A stretch of DNA of 64,000 nucleotides from Lotus japonicus (Eukaryota > Streptophyta > Magnoliopsida > Fabales > Fabaceae), in contig NC_080045.1 in assembly GCF_012489685.1 (NCBI RefSeq), forward strand, positions 53,581,815-53,645,814, read 5' to 3'. Made by a program: the position numbers and the translations under genes. The stretch's first letter is position 1, and the number at the start of each line of letters is the position of its first letter. The notes under the pieces are model-generated. The model did no database searches and had not been told where the DNA came from. It was given only the letters and a program-made list of their open reading frames with translations. Below are positions 50,017 through 62,352 of the stretch, piece by piece.

Positions 50017-52071
50017 AAATAAATAATAATATTTGTTACTTTCTGTAAATATATACTTTGTCCTTATGTGTAATTTGGGTTATGTATCATGTATGTGTGT
50101 TTTTCGTTTTGTTTTGTTCCTCCTCGAAGGGAATCCGAAATATTATTATATGTTACAGGCTAAAGTGGTGGATTTATTTATATGTAATGTATGTGTAAAA
50201 ACATTGGTTTATTACTTTTAAATTGGACTTTATTTATTTCTATGTAGAATTTGATCCCATTCTCTGTTACTTTTTATAACTTATACTCCTTGCTGTACTA
50301 TTGAAAATGGCTCATAAATCATAGTTAAGTGAAAGCTTAATAAAGAATAAAGGAAAGAAAATGTTGATTAACAATTCAAAGCGAATCTGTTTTTGTCTCC
50401 CTAGCTTGCAAATCAACCTTTTTATTGATTTCCCTACTTCATTCTATTCTAGTGTAAAGGATAGGAACCAAAAACTTATTTAAGCCTTTATTTTAATATT
50501 TTACTATTTTTAAAATAAAAGAAGATCTAGAAAAAAAATCCAATCCATATATTCAAGCGGATTGGACTGATCATTTAATTCAAAATTAAATTTAACTGAT
50601 TGGATGGGATAGTAAAAAAAAATCCACTAATCAAAAGAAAATATACGAAATTTAAATCAGATAACTTCAAAATCAATTTAGTTCAATCTGCAAATCATAA
50701 TCACAAACATTCATTTTCCGGTCAATGACTATGGTGACTAACTTCAAACGAAGAAGGTCGGGTTTTATTAATCTTACATGAAATTAAAAAAAAAACAAAA
50801 TTGACATGATTAATGAATGGAGTGTCTTGCCAAGTAAAGAGGTGATGTAAGCATTCACTTAGCCAACTCATCACTTAACATATGAACCTTAGTGTTGAGG
50901 ACAAAGTACTACACATATTTCATCAACATTGAGAACTAAAATTTATGAATTTTTTAGGGATCAATTCTGGATTTTCAAAATTTTATAGGATAAAAAAAAT
51001 TACCCAAAAATGTATATTGAGTACCCATGAGGACGGATGTACCGGTATCATACCCATTAATAAACAACTCATCTTCTCACTTCTCTCTTTTCTTTCTTTA
51101 ACCAAATTAGCATAAGTGAAAAGTATTTGTTGTGCAAATCTCTCCTAGTTGATGCATTAGGAGGGTCCTTCATCAGGGCTTAAGTTTTCGTTTCTTTCGT
51201 TTTTAAACAAAACATTGAAATGGAGTTCAATGTTCAGTACTCATAGAAAGGGACTTTGTACCTCCATTGAACTAATTCGAGTTCCGTTGAGTTCTCATCT
51301 CATCACTTATAATACATTGAAATGGTCAATTAACTAGTTTATGGTGGTAGGTAGTACAATGAATCAATGATAGCAGCTAGTCACTTTCCAATTCTAAGAT
51401 CTAGCAGAATCCCTCGTAATACATTAAAACATTCACAATAGTTTTAGCTGGCAGGCTGCTTACCTTAAATAAGTCACAACTGCTTCACTTGGATGTCAAG
51501 ATGAAAAAGTGGTGGCAAATGAAATCTAAAAACAATGATGCCATACGAAGAAGCATCGCCAAGCGATTTAACCTATTTAAAGCGCGGTGGGAGAAAAAGA
51601 TCCTGAAATGTCTTGCCCATCGCCAAGTATAAATCCTTTTTGTTCTTTTATGAACTACAGGTATAAATTTCCCTACCTACTTTGATTCTATATTTTATTT
51701 ACTTTATACTCTACTGACAGCAACCCTATTTTTAGATGAACCAATGTATTTCTGATCTCGCGAAATTTTTCAGGATATTAGATTGTCAAACGTTCTACAA
51801 AGAAAATCGTCAAGCAATTCATAAGATTTAGGCACAGCTAGCTTCATAGTTGAAAACTCGATTGATCAAAACGCTAAAAAAGATCAATTCAAAAGTGACA
51901 TTTTTGTCTGTTCTAATAAACTGAAAACAGTCGAATGAAATGAAGCAAAAGCTCGAATTCTTGCTTACAGATTTCAACTGCTTACTTATCTAGGAGAAAA
52001 AAAATCACTACAGTAAAAAAAGAGTCCGGAATATGACTTTCGCTCACTCCGGTATCCGCTTTTCAAACTCT
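50017..52071. other. intergenic stretch between convergent genes
   Basis: 3' flanks of the USP and calreticulin genes and AT-rich DNA. The text ggaaccaaaaacttatttaagcc at ~50465-50487 looks like the right end of a GGCTTAA-type Mutator MITE; the left partner was not found. Confidence 0.4.
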
Positions 52072-54898
52072 CTAGAGCTCATCCTGAAAATAAGATGCAG
52101 AGAGATAATTATTAAACACTTCTCTATCAAGCTTAATTCAAGCAATAATAAGGGGGGAATGAAAAAACCTACATGTACATCCTCTTCATTGGCATCAGCA
52201 CTGTCTTCCCCAGCTTCCGTCTTTGACTCAGCATCATCTGAGTCATGGCTAGCTTCATCGGTATCTTCCTCATCTTCGGCCTATAGAGGATAATAAGTTG
52301 ATTAAAATCAGCATACATGACGATAGACCAAAATTTCACGAATCAATAGCTCTACTTACATCAGAGTCAGCTGGATCTTCCTTAGATTCCTCCTCTTCTC
52401 TCTTCTTCTCGGCCTCTTCAAATGCTGCTTTCTCAGCCTGCAAGAACAAATTTTCATTGGCATTGGCATAAGAGATCATATCATTCAAAAAATAAACATT
52501 AGACAAAAAAATTGTGTGTAGAAACAACTTACATCCTTCTGCTTGCCCCATGTTTCTTCAGCCACTTGCTTAGCATATTCAGGGTCATCAGTAATTAAGA
52601 CATTGTCGAACAAGGTACCAGATTTGACCTGTGAAATTAGAATATCTTGCTTATTAGAGTTTGGATCCAAAAGCATTGACTAAAATGCAGTGAAATAAAC
52701 ATTGAGAAGTTTACCTGCCACAATTCAATGCCAACATACTTCAATTTGGGGTAAACATAGAGATCAGGGTCGTCCTTGAAATCTGATAAATGTATTTTTC
52801 AAATGTTAGGTATATTTATTTTACAACAAAAGAACTCATAAAATACTGCTTCTCTGAAAAAAGGATGAAAAGTAAACCTGGGTTGTCAATTGTTGGTGCC
52901 TTCCACTTTCCTTGGTAGTTAGGGTTCTTAATTTTCTGCAGAGATGTAAAACACAAGGTTAGAAAACAAATTCATTCACAAATATATTGCAATTTACCAT
53001 AGATTACAATTTCCACCAACCTTTGGCGTCCATGGGCCCTTGTACTCAGGGTTGGCAATGGTAGGTGCTGTCCACTCACCATCTTCATCATCATCCCAAT
53101 CTTCAGGCTACATTGACAATCAGTCTAATCAGCAACTACAACAAAATGTGAGATATAACAGCAATGTGAACAAAGTGATGACTACCTTCTTGGCATCAGT
53201 ATCTGGGATCGATTCTGGGATGTCATCATACCCCTATTAATACAGGACATCAGAGTCAGTACATGGTTATGTGCAACATCATAAACTTGCAAACTTCAGA
53301 GTTCATACAGTACTGTAGGGCTTTTTAAGAAAAAGGTGTTACCTCTGGTTTCTTATCTTCAGGATCAGGAATGTACTCTTTGTCATCCCAGTCTTCTGGC
53401 TGTGAGTGTATCAAAGATTAGAAATTAAACACTATTGAAACCAAAACCAATCTGGCAATTATGAAAAATATACCTTCTTGGCCTCAGGATCCTTGATTTT
53501 CTTTGGTGGGAGAAGACTCCAATCAGAGTAGAGACTACCAGTTTGCTTCTCCACATTATCAATCAAGATGCTGTAGGTAGCATCTGGACGGAGGATGAAT
53601 GTGTAAACATGAGTAAGTTGATCAGTCTCACAAGGAACATCCTTCTTAATCAAGTGGTTTGTCCCATTGTAGGTCAGAATAGCGTGTACTTTCTTGGTAG
53701 TGTAACCACAGATATCTGGGCCAAACATGATACTGCAACAGAGCAACAAATGTCAACAAATCAGTTTTCTAACCATACTTAAGGAATCCATAATGAAAGA
53801 GGGAACTAAACAAAATGGGGTGTATAAATCACCTGTAAGGAGTATCTCCACCAAATTTCTTCTGATCAACATCGTCGCTAAGCAACTTCATGTAACCACC
53901 ACCACAGTCAAGCTTCTGCTCATGCTTGACAGAAAATTGGAACACTAGTGTGTTATCCTTGTTGCTGAATTCAGGGAACTCAGCAGAGATAGCATAGAAT
54001 CTATAATCTTCGCTTGTTTGAATACCTGCAGAGACATCAAACATTCAGCTCAGCAAACCCTACCTCAATATCAAATTTTAAGCAAAAGTAAACACCAACC
54101 GCCACAAAACACACCAATTCAATTTACCTTTGTCATTGGCATCTCCATTCCATTGACCAGAGGTGTAGTTCCACTCCCCAGCCAAACTCTCATCCTTCTT
54201 CCATTCAGATTTTACCCACCGATTTTCCCATCCATCTGTAACACACACCCCAAATGCAAGAGCACATGAGTTAGAATAATGAAAAAACACTGAGGCCAAT
54301 ATTCATACAGAATTCACAGTTCATAAAAAGCTAACAATTATCAGCATTCAGAGAATTTTGACACAGAAATCATACAAAATTGAAAAATCGCAGTAACACT
54401 AACACTAATGCATGATCAAAGGCGAATTTAACCTAAAAACAAAAAAATTGCCAAAACAACAACCCAGAGGTTCCATGCTCACTCCATTTCTTCAATTAAT
54501 CATGGAAATGGAGGTTGATTCTAATGCTTGAACCTCATTTCAAAACCAAATCAGCATGATTACAAATCAACACATTAAAATTCAAAAACCAAAACCAAAA
54601 CAGTAAACACACTCTCAGATCTACTAATCCAAAACACAAATCCAACAACCGAAGCATTCAGATCGGGGTGGTAGAAGCAAATCAACGATCCAGAACAAAC
54701 ACAAACACTACTGATTTCACAATGCGATGAATGAAATTTGAAATGCTTAATCAATCAGAACAAAACAAAAACAGAGAAAATTGAAGCTGGATCTAGTGAG
54801 AGAGAGTGGTTACCATCGAAGCGTTCTTCGAAGAAGACCTTGGCGGAAGCGATCGCGAAGAGGCAGAGAAGAATGAGAGAGCGCACCCTAAGCGCCAT
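52072..54898 (-). CDS. CRT: calreticulin, ER calcium-binding chaperone
   Basis: Thirteen coding exons on the minus strand: 54898-54814, 54235-54128, 54025-53833, 53732-53474, 53399-53343, 53233-53186, 53107-53021, 52935-52878, 52782-52715, 52628-52533, 52437-52360, 52280-52173 and 52083-52072; 1257 nt, 418 residues. Signal peptide [19 protein letters not shown]. Globular N domain ([34 protein letters not shown]). P domain with three A-type repeats ([14 protein letters not shown]..., [18 protein letters not shown]) and three B-type repeats ([39 protein letters not shown]). Acidic C domain and HDEL retention signal. Two N-glycosylation sequons (NYT, NGT) are visible. It folds glycoproteins and stores Ca2+ in the ER. 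The final 12-nt exon encodes only Asp-Glu-Leu-stop. Promoter elements are listed separately. Confidence 0.97.
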
Positions 54899-54960
54899 TG
54901 CTAGAGATAGAAAGAGAATTCGAGAGCTACTTGCAACTGGTAGTGAGCTTCAGGTTGGTT

Positions 54961-54968
54961 CTATATAG
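54961..54968 (-). promoter_or_regulatory. TATA box of the calreticulin gene
   Basis: ctatatag, self-complementary, about 63 bases upstream of the ATG, leaving a short 5' leader. Confidence 0.6.
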
Positions 54969-55061
54969 AGGATCTTGTTGCTTTGTTTTTTTCACTGAGG
55001 TGGGTATATTTGGAAATTGACGTGGTGTGGTCTTACGTGGAGGTGAGGTGGCAGATTCTTA

Positions 55062-55080
55062 CCAATTGTTGATTGCCACG
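55062..55080. promoter_or_regulatory. ER stress response element (ERSE) upstream of calreticulin
   Basis: CCAAT at 55062-55066, nine bases, then CCACG at 55076-55080: an exact CCAAT-N9-CCACG. It lies 164 bases above the calreticulin ATG, reading opposite to the gene. ERSE binds NF-Y plus bZIP factors in the unfolded-protein response, and calreticulin is a usual target. Confidence 0.75.
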
Positions 55081-57164
55081 TGGTATATGGTTGTCATTGG
55101 TATTGTGTGGCGTAATGCAATTGGTAAGAATATTGGGATGTACTTGATTTGACACGTAATCGGAGTTGTCAGCAGATTTACAGTGCTGCCATTGGGCTAT
55201 GACATTTTTGGCTCAGGACGTTGGGTAGTTAAGACAATACATGTTAGTTAGGGTGGGTCATGTTCAAACTTCAAACCACTCCAAAAATATATCAATCAAA
55301 GAGCAACTCTTTCTCTCATGGAGAAGATCATCTCCCCTTGTAGAGTGTTAGAAATTAGGGTATGATAATCCTGGATAACTTCGAAGAATCGTGTTCGTAC
55401 ACTTTCCAAACAAAGTATTTTGACCCTATTCTTGCCTGGGTTCACGAAATCCTTGTTGGGATAATTCTGAAGAGCAATCTGCTTCAGGCAAATGAAGAAC
55501 AGATCAAGAATGTATAGAGATATCGGTTTTGTTTTTCTGTTTTTCAAACTGAAGGCCAAGGGGCTCCGCCCCTTGGAACCCCGCAATCTAATCGCGGTCG
55601 ATTATGCGTTGGCTCAACAAGCGTGCACTCCACACTACCCTAACTCGTTTCCGAGTTTAACGCATAATCGCATTGGCCTTCAATAAATCACATTACTACT
55701 AAAATCCATTAATGATACTAAAATCACCAACATAGAGCTCTCTTCTCACGTGGGAGGTTTTGCTTAGAATAAAAATTGGTATACACCCAAAGAGTGTAGA
55801 TCACTAGAGAGATAATAAGGGATTAGAGATAAGTGATAAGTGTGATATATGATGTGATGTAACTGAAAAAAAGATATAAAAAGAGAGAAAAATGTGTCTC
55901 GAAGTGTCTGCACTGTTTAGTGGTATATGAATCATTGCTGATTGGTTTTAGAGGAGTGCTAGGAACACAAATTTGAACACTCTCTCATATATTAGTTGAA
56001 ATTCATGTCGATATCTTTATGCCTCCACCACTCACCATTTACCATCATTCTCTTCTCTTAGACAGTGGCACGACTGGTAGCGACATCACAAGAAAATACA
56101 AACATGGTACCATCATGCCTGAGTTTCTCCTCAAGGAGCACAGAGAACGTATTGAAGCAACATGCACTAGTCCTTATTTCGCGATAATGAAAGAGGGAGA
56201 CGTAGAAAGAACGACATATCAAATAGAAAAAAGAGTAAGAGTTTGATCAGCGTGAGAGAATGAGTTGGACCGATGATTAAAATGGATAAAAGTTATTTCT
56301 GCTTAGAAGGTCGATTGTTTCATTGTTGAATATTGGAGTTTAGAGGAGTTTACTTGGCTTTTAGTGTTAGCTGCTTCTACCAGTTTGAGTGCACATGCTT
56401 TATTCTTAATCTATTCATCTTATCGCATTACAATATCACCCTTTGAAATTTTATTCTCATATAATGAATATCGTTGAGCAACCTTTTGCATCCTTGAGCA
56501 ACCTTTTGAGTCTTAATGCAAACATCTTTGAAAAGGGGAAAAAACTGAATCTTACATGCTATGTTAAAAAAGTTGGGAGAGCGGATTCTTTATTTACATT
56601 TTTTAGGGAACCAGTTTAGGGCAAGAAGATAATGCGTAGAGTTGGGGCTAAGTTATCACTATATTATAAAAAAAAAAGGTTTGAATCCCTAGCACTTGAT
56701 AACAATAGGGATAACAATAATGACAACCACTACCTCCCTATTGGCTTGGGGGCGAAAAACCAAAGAAGCCAATCATAAGAAAGGGCACTTTTTCATGGTT
56801 AAACTACCAAAGTGATGCCGGCCTTTATTTTAATATCATTGTTTAAATATTAGGATGCTGAAATTAGAAGCTTGTTCAAGTGGGTCACAATTATTTATGA
56901 TTCTAGAGTGTTCCATGTACATTAAGTGACTTAGCCACTTGGTTCGAAGATCAAATCCTGGCAGGGATTTTATACTCCCACATGTCACATGTAACCCACA
57001 AATATTTATTAGCATTAAGTAGTCACCAAATCAAAGCAAACCATATTTTTTTTGCTCTTCATACTTAATCTTATCCTAAAAGCAAGCACTATCAATCTCA
57101 CAGTTCATCCAGATGTTGAAAATATGGACAACAATGTTCAGTTGATTACAATAACAGCTCCTAA
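55081..57164. other. intergenic stretch
   Basis: No gene recognised. A perfect 9-bp stem with 3-base loop (ccaaggggc-tcc-gccccttgg) lies at 55556-55576 in otherwise AT-rich DNA. A tRNA-like block is at ~56640-56720 and another at ~56930-57000; either could be an old SINE. Confidence 0.35.
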
Positions 57165-60100
57165 TGAGAGCATTTTAAAGATTAAGCCTCCATGAGCTGC
57201 AAAGAATGGAGCAAATACCAATGACTCAACTGTCATCAGCTTGATCAAAATGTTGAGTGAGGGACCTGAAGTGTCCTTATGACTTAAGAGGGTCACCAAC
57301 AGTGTCCGTCCCCTACGACAGCTGCTTTGCTTTCTGAGAGTCTAGGACCCAGTGATAGAGCATGCGTGGAAGCACCAGCCTATAGGAATAAAAAGGACAA
57401 AGGCAATAAGTTCCTTATAGAATTCTTCATTTTCAAGTTCTATATCTGTAAAACACTATCAAACCAAAAGTTGAATGGTGACATATAATTTCTTATTTTT
57501 ACCTCTCTACTTCTTGGCATTATCCAATGCCCCACCAGTATTAGAAGAAGAAAATGCCACCTGTTAAGAAATGAAAATATCTTAGCAAAATTGAATATTA
57601 ACATTAAGGCTAATGCAAATAGAGAAAAGTCTTGATGTGTGAAAAAGAGCATAAATGTTGCAAATTGGAATTTAACAAATATAATGCCTGGATACCTGCA
57701 CACCAGAAACAAGAAATCCAGCAAGAACCCCAGAAAGAGTCTCTAAAACAAAGAATGTTCCGGCAACAAGTGGTGTAAGCAAAACTAGTGCGACAGGTGC
57801 AATCGTCTCCTTAAGTGGCGTCAGACGTCAGTGGAAATCTTTACACAAGTAGCATAATCTGGTTTTGCTCTTCCTTCAAGAAGACCGGGGGAATAGAATT
57901 GAATTGCCCTCGAACTTCTTCCACCATTTTGAGAGCTGCACTCTCAACACTCTTCATTGCAATAGCTGAAAACCAGTAGGGAAGCATCGCTCCCACAATC
58001 AAACCAATAAAACTTTTGGGGTCAGCACATTCACTGTTTTGATGCCTGCTCTGCTCACATAAGCACCAAACAATGCAAGAAACACGAGTGCAGCTGATCC
58101 AATGGAAAAACCCTATTAGAAAGGCATAACAATATCAGATTTCAATACAAGCCCAGATGTGACTTTAAAAATAAGGTACTTTACTAGATTTATAGTCCAG
58201 TACAATTTGTCAAAGGGGCATGGTAATTGAAATGGGAATCAAAATCCATATTTTTGTTTTCTACTCTTTCTGGCTAGTTAATGAAACGCTATATTTTAGA
58301 TAACAAATGACCAGGCCAATAGCGGCTGTGGTGTTTCCTGCAGCATCCAATGCATCTGTTCAATCTCGTATCTCCTGTCTCATCCCAACCATTCCTGCAA
58401 TACCTCCAGTATTATCACTAATGGGACCATAAGAATAGTAGCCACGGTACTGAGCATTCCAAGGACTGCAACAGCAATTCCATACATAGCGGCAAGACTG
58501 AAGCTTACATAAATAGCAACAGCAATAGCAAATATGGGAATAATGACTGATTTGTATCCCAGTGCCAATCCAAAAATCACATTTGTTGCAGCTCCAGTCC
58601 TGCAGGAATCTGCCACTTCTTGCACTGGACTGCAATTTACAAATAAAATATGCAAACATAGTTAGCAACTTATCATCTGAACATCTATTTCTCTGACTGT
58701 ACGGCATAGTAGTCAATCCCGGATAGCGGCGCGTAGCGGCTGGCCCCAAAAGTGGGATAGCGCATAGCGGGATGACCGCTATTCAGATTTTTTTATATAT
58801 AATTAATAGTTTAATACTATATACATATAAATACAAAACAATGTCAAATATTGCCTAAAATTCATAATATTCATAATAGAAATAAAATCAAAGTTTTGAA
58901 CAATAACACAACTAAAAAGCACTCAAAAGCAAGGTAAAGAAGTCGGATTTGCAAATCAGAATGAAGCTTCATTCTTTCAAGTTTGACCTAAAATGGCCCT
59001 AAGAAGTTCTAAAATGCCCCTAAAAAGGTTCCCCAACGATTTAAAACCGAGGGGCTTGAGTCATTTTTCCGTTCGTCCATATAGCGCCGCTATTGGCCGC
59101 GATCTGCCACTATTTTGGCCGCTATTTGCGCCGCTACGGCCGCTATTTTGAAGTGCGCCGCTATTTTATTTCAATAGCGGCAGGGAGCCGCTCCGCTCCG
59201 CTACGCCTCTATAGCGGCGCTATTGACTACTATGCTGTACGGGTGTCTAAAAGTTAATGGTTATGGGAGAATTGAAGACATTTACAAGATCCAACTTTCT
59301 AAAATTATAAAGTCAATTTTTTTGGGAAATTTTAGACTCCCTGGAAATTTGAAGGACAGTGATTTCATGCAACAGACCAGGAGACAAGAAGAAATATTGC
59401 AAGTTGTATAACCCTGAGAGGCTGCTCACCTGTAAGCATGTAGAACTCAGTAATGTACCCAATTACAAGTCCAGCCCATAAGCCAATGGCAATACAAAAA
59501 AAAGGTGCCTATGATTATGTCATAATATGATTTACTTACAATTGAATCATATAAAGACCAAACAATCTATACATGCTGCTAAAAAGGGAAGGTTGGTGGA
59601 ACATTAGGCTTACCAGTTCTTCACAACCTTAGTGGTTCCAAAGTTATAGAGAGCAAATTCTGATGGCAGAGCAAAGAAGTTGACAATGGCAAGTATGGTT
59701 CTATTTGGGTATTTCAAACAGATGAGTTCCAATAAGGATTGTAATCAAGCAAACCACAATTCCCATTGAGCTTATGATGAGAGGATATTACATGGCTGTA
59801 TAGTCATGATTTCATCCAAATGATGATATGGATGCAACAAATAAAGCCGCACATGATGATTCTGCATAAGACTCAAATAACTTGTTAACATTCACAAAAT
59901 TTAGCAACTAGAAATACACGTTTACTCACTATGGTTTAAAACGACAAAATGATGACTTTAGCTAGAAAAGAAACATTCAATAGAAGATAGAGAAAATTGC
60001 ATGCTTTGAATGACAACATATCAACCATGAAAGGCCTCCAAAACTTCTACAACAAATAGGATTTTATGATGGTGAATGGAGATGATCAATAAGAAAAGAA

Positions 60101-61067
60101 TATAAGAACTTACAGCTGGGTTGCGTGGATCACCTTCAAGGATATCCCCACAAGGTCAGCACCAACATCAGCAGCTTTGGTGTATATACCTCCTCCAACT
60201 CTTCTAAAGAGTGCCATTGACGACCCTCCAACTGTAGCCAATAATAGACTCATAAAGCCCCTCCCAGTCATGCTCATCTCCACAATACAGTTTGAATAAA
60301 TTGATGGAGACGTTAAGCACCAACAGCAACAGGCCATTTCAGCAAGAAGAAAGCCCATCACTGCACCAGAGCAAAAAGCAGTAACAAATGTTTTTCATAT
60401 TTTTTTCCTTGCTTCAAGAGTTGTTCTAGCTTTGGCATAGGTTGCAAACTTCATCCGCAGAAATCCAGAAAGGACAGAGGTTAGAGCACCAAGCAAGAAG
60501 GCAACAATATTAAAGAAGGCATTAGCAAGTGCTGGTTTACAAAGATTGCCTTCATTATAAGTGCAAGATTGACTTTTGGTGTTGAAGCCCTTCACAGAGC
60601 CCAGGAAAAGGAAAATTATTGCACCAAATACTCCCATGAAGATAGTCAGGTATCTATACTCAGTAAACAGAAAATAAGTAGCTCCTGGGAACATATCAAA
60701 ATAAGATCAATTTTTTATTTGCTGGCACCATAGTTAATTGTGAGAGGGAAGGAGGCAAAAGCATACCAACAGAAATGGCATGCTGAATTTCAGCACAGCT
60801 AATGGTAACATCAGGACCCTGAACACCATTCTACAACTCTGAATCTCCTATTAAACTTCTTTTATACCTGTTGTCAGCATCAGTGTGATCAACAGCAGAG
60901 ACCCTGACCCTCGAGACCATATACCATTGAAGCAAAGCAAACCCAATTCCGATTAATGCAGACACAGGTATAACTATTTGTGTAAGAAACTCGCTCAACT
61001 CACCATATCCAAGTGCCAAAGTTGAAAATTTGTAATGAACTTCTTGAGCTAATATAGTATAATTCAA
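57165..61067 (-). pseudogene. vacuolar H+-pyrophosphatase (type I V-PPase) pseudogene with introns
   Basis: Blocks on the minus strand, in gene order: 61067-60831 (LQWYMVSRV; then in-frame TAG, then VTISCAEIQHAIS), 60694-60395 ([39 protein letters not shown]), 60361-60110 ([25 protein letters not shown], then a frameshift before DPRNPA), ~59880-59590 (AESSCAAL; then several stops), ~59510-59410 (LWAGLVIGYITEFY), 58655-58380 ([19 protein letters not shown]; then frameshift), 58110-57830 (frameshifts), 57800-57690 ([14 protein letters not shown]) and 57580-57165 (SNTGGALDNAKK; stop). The DNVGDNVGD acidic motif is not found at its place. Splice borders remain, so this is a duplicated or unitary gene copy and not a processed one. 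A 530-bp hAT element sits inside. Confidence 0.9.
58705..59234. mobile_element. hAT-type non-autonomous element, 530 bp, inside the V-PPase pseudogene
   Basis: Ends are CATAGTAGTCAAT on both sides in inverse orientation, and an exact 8-bp target duplication 'ctgtacgg' flanks it at 58697-58704 and 59235-59242. The subterminal regions are GC-rich with many tagcgg/ccgcta motifs, the middle is AT-rich and non-coding. Similar tagcg-rich text occurs in the 141-bp hAT MITE at 13900, though their termini differ. Confidence 0.9.
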
Positions 61068-62352
61068 CTCTGAGTTCTATAGCCATATAGACAATCTAGA
61101 AAGTTTGTCATCCGAAAACCAGAGCAAAACAAGGGGAGCTTGCATGGCAATCAGATTTTACAAAACCAGTTCTTTGATCGAAAGATTTGGACTTCACCAG
61201 AATTATCCCGATATAGAATCAGTAAACTCGCCGTTTAGATTAGCAGGTGGCAGATTTATCCATTTCCATTCATATATCGTTTTTCAATGGGCTGTGTTTA
61301 AAAGAATTTAACTTCTCTAATTAAAACATGGTCATGGGTACAAATACAAGCATCACTTTCACTTAAATACCATTATTACATGCTTAAGAGTTCTATACAA
61401 GGTTAAAAAAAGAAGCATGATATGTTCATTAAATCAAGATAGCTTGCTTAGTTGCATGAACAGAACCAGCATAACATAAGAATAGTGCTCTTATCTTATA
61501 CGTAAGATGAAGTCATCAGATTCAAAAGCATGCCATTCTGAACCTGTCTAGAACCTTATGTGCTATGAAACAATGGCTCAGTTTCAAGGGACAAATCAAA
61601 ATTGAATTACTTCAGTGAACTCTTTTTAATTCTAAGATACTTGTAAAAAACTAGAAACAGTCAAACAGAGTGGGAAAAGTCATTGGACTGGTGGAAATCT
61701 AGAAGTATATATATTTTTGTTCTGCATGTTGCCAAGATAGGTATTTCAAGTTATGTCAAACCAAACAAATTATTGAAGACATCTGCAAGTTACAAGATTA
61801 GTCTTATTGAGTGTGTCATTGCTATTTTTCACTTCAACCACATTACTTATGATATAATCATAGTGATTCACATTTCAAAATGGAAAAAAAACCTTCTCCA
61901 GAAGCACCTGGAAATCCATGTTACCGTAGCAATAATTCTCAAATTTGTTCACAATAATATCAAACATAAATGACATTCATTGTTGACTATCATGTACAGT
62001 GTAATCAAAGACAGAATGAAAGATAACAAATTGTTGACTAAAAATCATTTAGCAAGAACCTCAAAATCTCTCCGCCGCCCATCATCATCTACTAAATAGC
62101 GGCAACATTTTCTCAGGTCTACCATGACTAGATGAAATCACATCACAGCTCAAAGGTCCTTCTTGATTCTATGACTCTCCATTCCCAAAAACATGCCAAT
62201 TCCTAAGCTCCCAGATCAAAGTAACAAATCTAATACTCATAGTGAGTGCAAGAATGAGATACTGACCCCTTCTTCAGTGCAAATTGCATGAGACGCTGAG
62301 ATCAATCCACAGAGAAACAGACATAGCTCACATGAAAATGCAAACTCCATGG
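61068..62352. other. intergenic stretch
   Basis: Upstream flank of the V-PPase pseudogene and 3' flank of the pseudouridine synthase. AT-rich; no gene, RNA or repeat recognised. Any missing first exon of the V-PPase (the usual short Met-Gly-Ala start) was not found here. Confidence 0.4.
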
